A DNA stretch of 64,000 nucleotides from Limnohabitans sp. WS1 (GTDB lineage: Bacteria; Pseudomonadota; Gammaproteobacteria; Burkholderiales; Burkholderiaceae_C), in the NCBI RefSeq assembly GCF_003063265.1, contig NZ_NERU01000002.1, positions 124,001-188,000 of the forward strand. Reading direction: 5' to 3'. Numbering within the stretch: the stretch's first letter is position 1; every line of letters starts with the position of its first letter. Of the stretch, positions 60,369 to 64,000 are shown in pieces. The position numbers and the translations under genes were made by a program. A model generated the notes under the pieces. It worked only from the letters and a program-made list of their open reading frames with translations, was not told the DNA's origin and searched no databases.

Positions 60369-61309
60369 TGTTCGGCACCTCACTGGGGCAAAAAATGCCA
60401 CATTTGACAGCCCATTTTGCGGGATCGGAAGCTCAACTTGTGCCCCAAAAAACAGCATGGTCTGTGCCTGAGCAAGTGGATACAGATGACGATGACACGC
60501 CACAGGGTCATGTCCGTTATCGGGCGGTCTTTATTTCTGACCTGCACATTGGAACCCCAGGGTTTCAAGCCGAGGCATTGCTTGATTTTTTAAAACACCA
60601 CTCCAGCGAGAGTCTTTATTTGGTTGGGGACATTGTCGACGGGTGGCAACTGCGACGACGCTGGTTTTGGCCACAAAGCCACAACGATGTGGTGCAAAAA
60701 CTTTTGCGACGGGCACGCAAAGGTTGCCGTGTGATTTATGTGCCAGGCAATCACGATGAATTTGCCCGGCATTTTGTTGGTCATGCGTTTGGAGGTGTCG
60801 AGGTGGTTCACGACACTTGCCACACCACGGCCAAAGGCATGAAGTTGTGGGTGGTGCATGGTGACCATTTTGATGGGGTGATTCAGTGTGCCAAATGGCT
60901 GGCCTATGTCGGGGATTGGTTGTATGAGCTGACCTTGAAAATCAACCGCCATCTGAACAGTCTTCGGGCCCGCATGGGTTTGGGTTACTGGTCTTTGTCG
61001 GCTTATTTAAAACTCAAGGTTAAAAAGGCGGTCAATTTCATCAGTGATTTCGAAGTGGCCGTGGCGCACGAAGCGCAGCGTCGGGGTTTTGATGGTGTGG
61101 TCTGCGGTCACATACACCATGCAGAAATTCGCCAGGTCAACGGGGTGTTGTATTGCAATGACGGTGACTGGGTGGAAAGTCGCACGGCTTTGGTGGAGCA
61201 CATGGATGGACGTTTGGAAATTGTTCACTGGGGCGATCAGGCGCTGGTGTTGACCAGCACCTCATGGTCTGAAGAAGTCATTGGGGGTCCTGTCCATCGG
61301 GCAATGTAA
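60368..61309 (+). CDS. Metallophosphoesterase, UDP-2,3-diacylglucosamine diphosphatase-like
   Basis: A 313-residue calcineurin-type phosphoesterase of the LpxH-like group. Metal motifs appear in order: ISDLHIGTPG, LVGDIVDGWQLRR, VPGNHDEFARHF, VVHGDHFDG and CGHIHHAEIR. An N-terminal extension of about 60 residues with DTDDDDTPQG precedes the domain and is unusual. The start overlaps the acyltransferase stop by one base (TGATG). LpxH hydrolyses UDP-2,3-diacylglucosamine in lipid A synthesis, but the longer LpxH-like group may act on other lipids. Confidence 0.82.
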   Translation: MFGTSLGQKMPHLTAHFAGSEAQLVPQKTAWSVPEQVDTDDDDTPQGHVRYRAVFISDLHIGTPGFQAEALLDFLKHHSSESLYLVGDIVDGWQLRRRWFWPQSHNDVVQKLLRRARKGCRVIYVPGNHDEFARHFVGHAFGGVEVVHDTCHTTAKGMKLWVVHGDHFDGVIQCAKWLAYVGDWLYELTLKINRHLNSLRARMGLGYWSLSAYLKLKVKKAVNFISDFEVAVAHEAQRRGFDGVVCGHIHHAEIRQVNGVLYCNDGDWVESRTALVEHMDGRLEIVHWGDQALVLTSTSWSEEVIGGPVHRAM

Positions 61310-61466
61310 AAACAACAGGCAGAAGAATTCCAGGGGTATTTTTTGTTGAACGTTGAGGGTTCATCTGAAAGAAAAACAAGATTTGGGCGGCAGATTTCAA
61401 ACCTTCTATGGCCTTTACGCTTGGGGCAGATCAAACTTGAATGGGTCTGTGCGTTGGGTCACCAGA

Positions 61467-61500
61467 CTGTCATCAAAATGACTTGACGCTTACCTAGAAT
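61467..61500 (+). promoter_or_regulatory. Pho-box promoter candidate upstream of ppk
   Basis: CTGTCAT-CAAA-ATGACTT is one perfect and one partial (4 of 7) PhoB half-site. Exactly ten bases later comes TAGAAT (61495-61500), 5 of 6 matches to the -10 consensus, the spacing of PhoB-activated promoters. The start codon is at 61527, leaving a leader of about 20 bases. PhoB control of ppk is known in other bacteria. Confidence 0.6.
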
Positions 61501-61526
61501 GGACTTGAACCATTCAAGTACGAGAC

Positions 61527-63611
61527 ATGTCCAACTCAACCAAACCAAGCGATTTGAACGATGACCCCTCAGGCTTGCTGGACAGGGACCTGAGCATTCT
61601 GGCCTTCAATGAGCGCGTGCTGGACTGGGCGCACCGCCCCGAAGTGCCCGTTTTGGAGCGCTTGCGCTATTTGTGCATCGTGTCATCCAATTTGGATGAA
61701 TTTTTTGAGGTGCGAGCTGAGCCCCATGTGATGGGGAGTTTGCAAGAACTCAAATCAGGCCAGTACACCGAGCAGACCTTGTCTGCCATAGCCGAAAAGG
61801 CCGGTGCGATGGTTGAACGCCAATACGCCCTTTACAACGATGCCTTGTTGCCTGCCTTGCAGAACAAGCACATTCAAATTCTGTCCCATGGTGAGCGCAA
61901 TGCGGCACAGCGGCGTTGGGTCCACAGCTATTTTCAGCGAGAGGTTCAACCTTTGCTGGTGCCTGTGGGGCTTGACCCGGCACATCCTTTTCCGCAGGTG
62001 GCCAACAAATCGCTGAATTTCATTGTTCACTTGTCAGGCAAAGATGCTTTTGGCCGCTCCAATGAAATTGCGATCGTCAAAGTGCCACGCGTGCTGCCTC
62101 GATTGATTCCCTTGCCGGCCAAAGTGTGTGATGGCAGTACCGCCTATGTGCTGCTGTCCAGTGTGATTCGGGCCCACTTGGCTGATTTGTTTCATGGGCG
62201 TGAAGTGGGGCAGTTTTCACAGTTTCGTGTGACACGCCATTCAGAGTTGGCTGTCGACGAAGACGAAATCGCCAATTTGCGCATGGCTTTGCGACAGGGT
62301 TTGCAGCATCGTCACTATGGACAAGCGGTGCGTCTGGAAGTGTCGGCCAACTGTGCACCACGCTTGGTTGAATTTTTGCGCAAGGAATTTCAATTGCCCG
62401 AACGCGCTGTCTACCGCGTCAACGGCCCTGTGAATTTGGTGCGCTTGATGCAGTTGATCGACTTGATCAATGCGCCCGATTTGCTGTTTCCACCCTACAA
62501 GGCGAGTTTTCCTGCACAGTTGCCGCAACACGGTTCGATTTTTAACCGCCTCAAAACAGGCGATGTGCTGATTCATCAGCCGTTTGAAAGTTTCGATGGG
62601 GTCTTGGCTTTTTTGCGCGAGGCCGTCATGGACCCCCAGGTATTGGCCATCAAACAAACCATTTACCGGGCAGGCAGCGACACCACAATGATGGATTTGC
62701 TTCGTGAGGCTGTCAGACGTGGCAAAGAGGTCACGGCGGTGGTTGAACTCAAAGCCCGATTTGACGAAGAGGCCAACATCAATTGGGCCGAGCAATTGGA
62801 GTCCATTGGTGCGCAAGTGGTGTATGGCATTGTGGGTCTCAAAACCCATGCCAAGATGCTGCTGGTCACCCGCAGGGAAGGGCGATCTTTGCGCCGCTAT
62901 GGCCACATGTCCACCGGCAACTACAACCGCAAGACAGCGGCCTTGTACACCGACATCAGTTACTTGACCGCCGATGCGGCCATGACCTTGGACATGGACC
63001 ATTTGTTCGGACATTTGGCCAGCCAGAGCGAATTGCCCAAAATGAAGCGTTTGCTGGTGGCCCCATTTCAATTGCACACCGACATGTTGTTGCGCATTGC
63101 CAATGTGGGAAAAGCCGCCTTACAAGGCCAGCAGGCACGCATTGTGATCAAGATGAATGCCTTGACCGATGTGCCCTTGATCAAGGCTTTGTTGGAGGCC
63201 GGTCAACAAGGGGCCAAGATCGATTTGATTGTGCGTGGTGCCTGCATGTTGCCGGCCGGTGTGGAAGGCATGAGCGAAAACATCCGCGTGCGTTCGGTCA
63301 TCGGTCGTTTTCTGGAACATTCACGCGTCTTTTACTTTTGTGCGGACCAAGAAGAGTCGCTTTACTTGTCCAGCGCCGATTGGATGAGCCGCAACATGAC
63401 ACGACGCATTGAGTTGGCTTGGCCTGTGTTGGATCCTGTACTGCGCCAGCGCTTGATTGACGAATGCTTGATTGCCTACCTGCACGATGCGCGTGATGCC
63501 TGGGACTTGGCAGCCGATGGTCAGTACCACCGAGTGGGTCTGAAGGCTCCAGGGCACAGCGCACAAAACGCCCTCATGCAACGCTACGGTGCAGCGCAAA
63601 ACAGGAGATGA
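61527..63611 (+). CDS. ppk: Polyphosphate kinase 1
   Basis: Reversible synthesis of polyphosphate from ATP at the inner membrane. The 694-residue protein has the N-terminal, head and two C-terminal PLD-like domains. LDRDLSILAFNERVLDWA (residues 18-35) is the N-domain start; IKQTIYRAGSDTTMMDLL and KARFDEEANINWAEQLE and the phosphorylated-His motif in GLKTHAKMLLV follow, then YGHMSTGNYNRKTAALYTD and the second C-domain block. The expected catalytic His is His in THAKM. A Pho-type promoter precedes the gene, and sixA follows. Start ATG at 61527 has only a weak ribosome site. Confidence 0.97.
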   Translation: MSNSTKPSDLNDDPSGLLDRDLSILAFNERVLDWAHRPEVPVLERLRYLCIVSSNLDEFFEVRAEPHVMGSLQELKSGQYTEQTLSAIAEKAGAMVERQYALYNDALLPALQNKHIQILSHGERNAAQRRWVHSYFQREVQPLLVPVGLDPAHPFPQVANKSLNFIVHLSGKDAFGRSNEIAIVKVPRVLPRLIPLPAKVCDGSTAYVLLSSVIRAHLADLFHGREVGQFSQFRVTRHSELAVDEDEIANLRMALRQGLQHRHYGQAVRLEVSANCAPRLVEFLRKEFQLPERAVYRVNGPVNLVRLMQLIDLINAPDLLFPPYKASFPAQLPQHGSIFNRLKTGDVLIHQPFESFDGVLAFLREAVMDPQVLAIKQTIYRAGSDTTMMDLLREAVRRGKEVTAVVELKARFDEEANINWAEQLESIGAQVVYGIVGLKTHAKMLLVTRREGRSLRRYGHMSTGNYNRKTAALYTDISYLTADAAMTLDMDHLFGHLASQSELPKMKRLLVAPFQLHTDMLLRIANVGKAALQGQQARIVIKMNALTDVPLIKALLEAGQQGAKIDLIVRGACMLPAGVEGMSENIRVRSVIGRFLEHSRVFYFCADQEESLYLSSADWMSRNMTRRIELAWPVLDPVLRQRLIDECLIAYLHDARDAWDLAADGQYHRVGLKAPGHSAQNALMQRYGAAQNRR

Positions 63612-63616
63612 GCACC

Positions 63617-64000
63617 ATGGATCTGATTGTGTGGCGTCATGCCGAAGCCTATGAAGCGCAAACAGGAGAGGACGACATGTTGCGGGCCTTGACGCCGCGC
63701 GGCAAAAAACAGGCTGAACGCACAGCGCATTGGCTGGAGCGGCAGTTGCCGCAAGGAACCCGGATATTGACGAGTCCTGCGCTCAGGGCTGAACAAACGG
63801 TTCGCTATTTAGGGCGCAAATACAAAGTTCGTGATGCCTTGTCGCCAGGGGCCTGTGTGCAAGACTTGTTGGAATCCGCCGGATGGCCAGATGCCAAGTA
63901 TCCGGTCCTGATGGTGGGCCACCAACCTGCCATGGGGGGGCTGGTGGCCCATCTTTTGGGCATGCCAGAGCCTGCATGCACCATTCGAAAATCATCGGTT
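63617..64000 (+). CDS. sixA: SixA-type histidine phosphatase, cut by window edge
   Basis: First 128 codons of a phosphohistidine phosphatase of the SixA branch. It reads MDLIVWRHAEAYEAQTGEDD with the RHG-like motif RHAE, then SPALRAEQTVRYLG and the second His in VLMVGHQPAMGGLVAHLL. SixA removes phosphate from phosphohistidines, e.g. in PTS proteins; a polyphosphate-related role is suggested by pairing with ppk. ATG 63617 is preferred to ATG 63608 because AGGAG lies eight bases upstream of it. The C-terminus is beyond the right edge. Confidence 0.92.
   Translation, partial: MDLIVWRHAEAYEAQTGEDDMLRALTPRGKKQAERTAHWLERQLPQGTRILTSPALRAEQTVRYLGRKYKVRDALSPGACVQDLLESAGWPDAKYPVLMVGHQPAMGGLVAHLLGMPEPACTIRKSSV

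Overview
The window is gene-dense, GC-rich bacterial chromosome. MutS, DnaG, CysE, TrmJ, SuhB and PPK1 proteins of Burkholderiales type, three tripartite TRAP transporters, an Edd/Eda Entner-Doudoroff pair and an Anbu peptidase suggest a betaproteobacterium of the family Comamonadaceae (Limnohabitans- or Rhodoferax-like). This placement comes from reading the proteins, not from a database search. I see no rRNA, tRNA, CRISPR array, phage or insertion sequence. Mobile-like DNA is limited to short REP-type palindromes.

Layout. 1-4055: pdxH (cut by the left edge), a ChaC-type cyclotransferase, a small membrane protein and edd-eda behind two tandem HexR-like palindromes. 4056-4618: repeats only, with four tandem 93-bp palindromic units. 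4619-7102: minus-strand operon of an SDR dehydrogenase, thioesterase, gloA and an unusual SDR carrying the sequence motifs of halohydrin dehalogenases. 7324-10272: VOC protein, RIO kinase, DTW-domain protein and pirin. 10297-14251: 2-keto-3-deoxy-sugar-acid kinases and aldolase (kdgK-dgoK-dgoA), divergent from a D-serine-dehydratase-like enzyme.

14472-32579 is a sugar-acid catabolic region of two regulons. A FadR-type GntR regulator sits between a dehydratase-denD operon and a TRAP-enolase-superfamily operon. A LacI-type regulator with two near-identical operators faces a ten-gene minus-strand operon: 2-hydroxyacid dehydrogenase, gluconokinase, small barrel protein, TRAP PQM, gluconate-5-dehydrogenase-like SDR, idonate-5-dehydrogenase-like enzyme, SDR and gnd. 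It appears to funnel idonate, keto-gluconates and gluconate to 6-phosphogluconate.

32599-47306 is mostly housekeeping (hydrolase, Anbu, mutS, CNNM/CorC protein, suhB, trmJ, cysE, dnaG, acyl-CoA synthetase, Nudix). It holds two in-frame UGA codons of very different meaning. One lies exactly at the catalytic cysteine of a rhodanese and is followed by a plausible bacterial SECIS hairpin, so the gene is a selenoprotein candidate. The other interrupts a ParE-like toxin and looks like a disabling mutation.

47421-51826: a third TRAP system with a fumarylacetoacetate-hydrolase-family enzyme and a MarR regulator. 52236-64000: a phosphorus region. It has phosphonate import (phnCDE), an FAD-dependent aminophosphonate oxidase, phnX, a phosphonate-type Fe-alcohol dehydrogenase and a divergent phnZ-like oxygenase, with back-to-back Pho boxes. 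These are followed by an OlsB-like acyltransferase, an LpxH-like phosphoesterase, ppk behind a Pho-type promoter, and sixA cut by the right edge.
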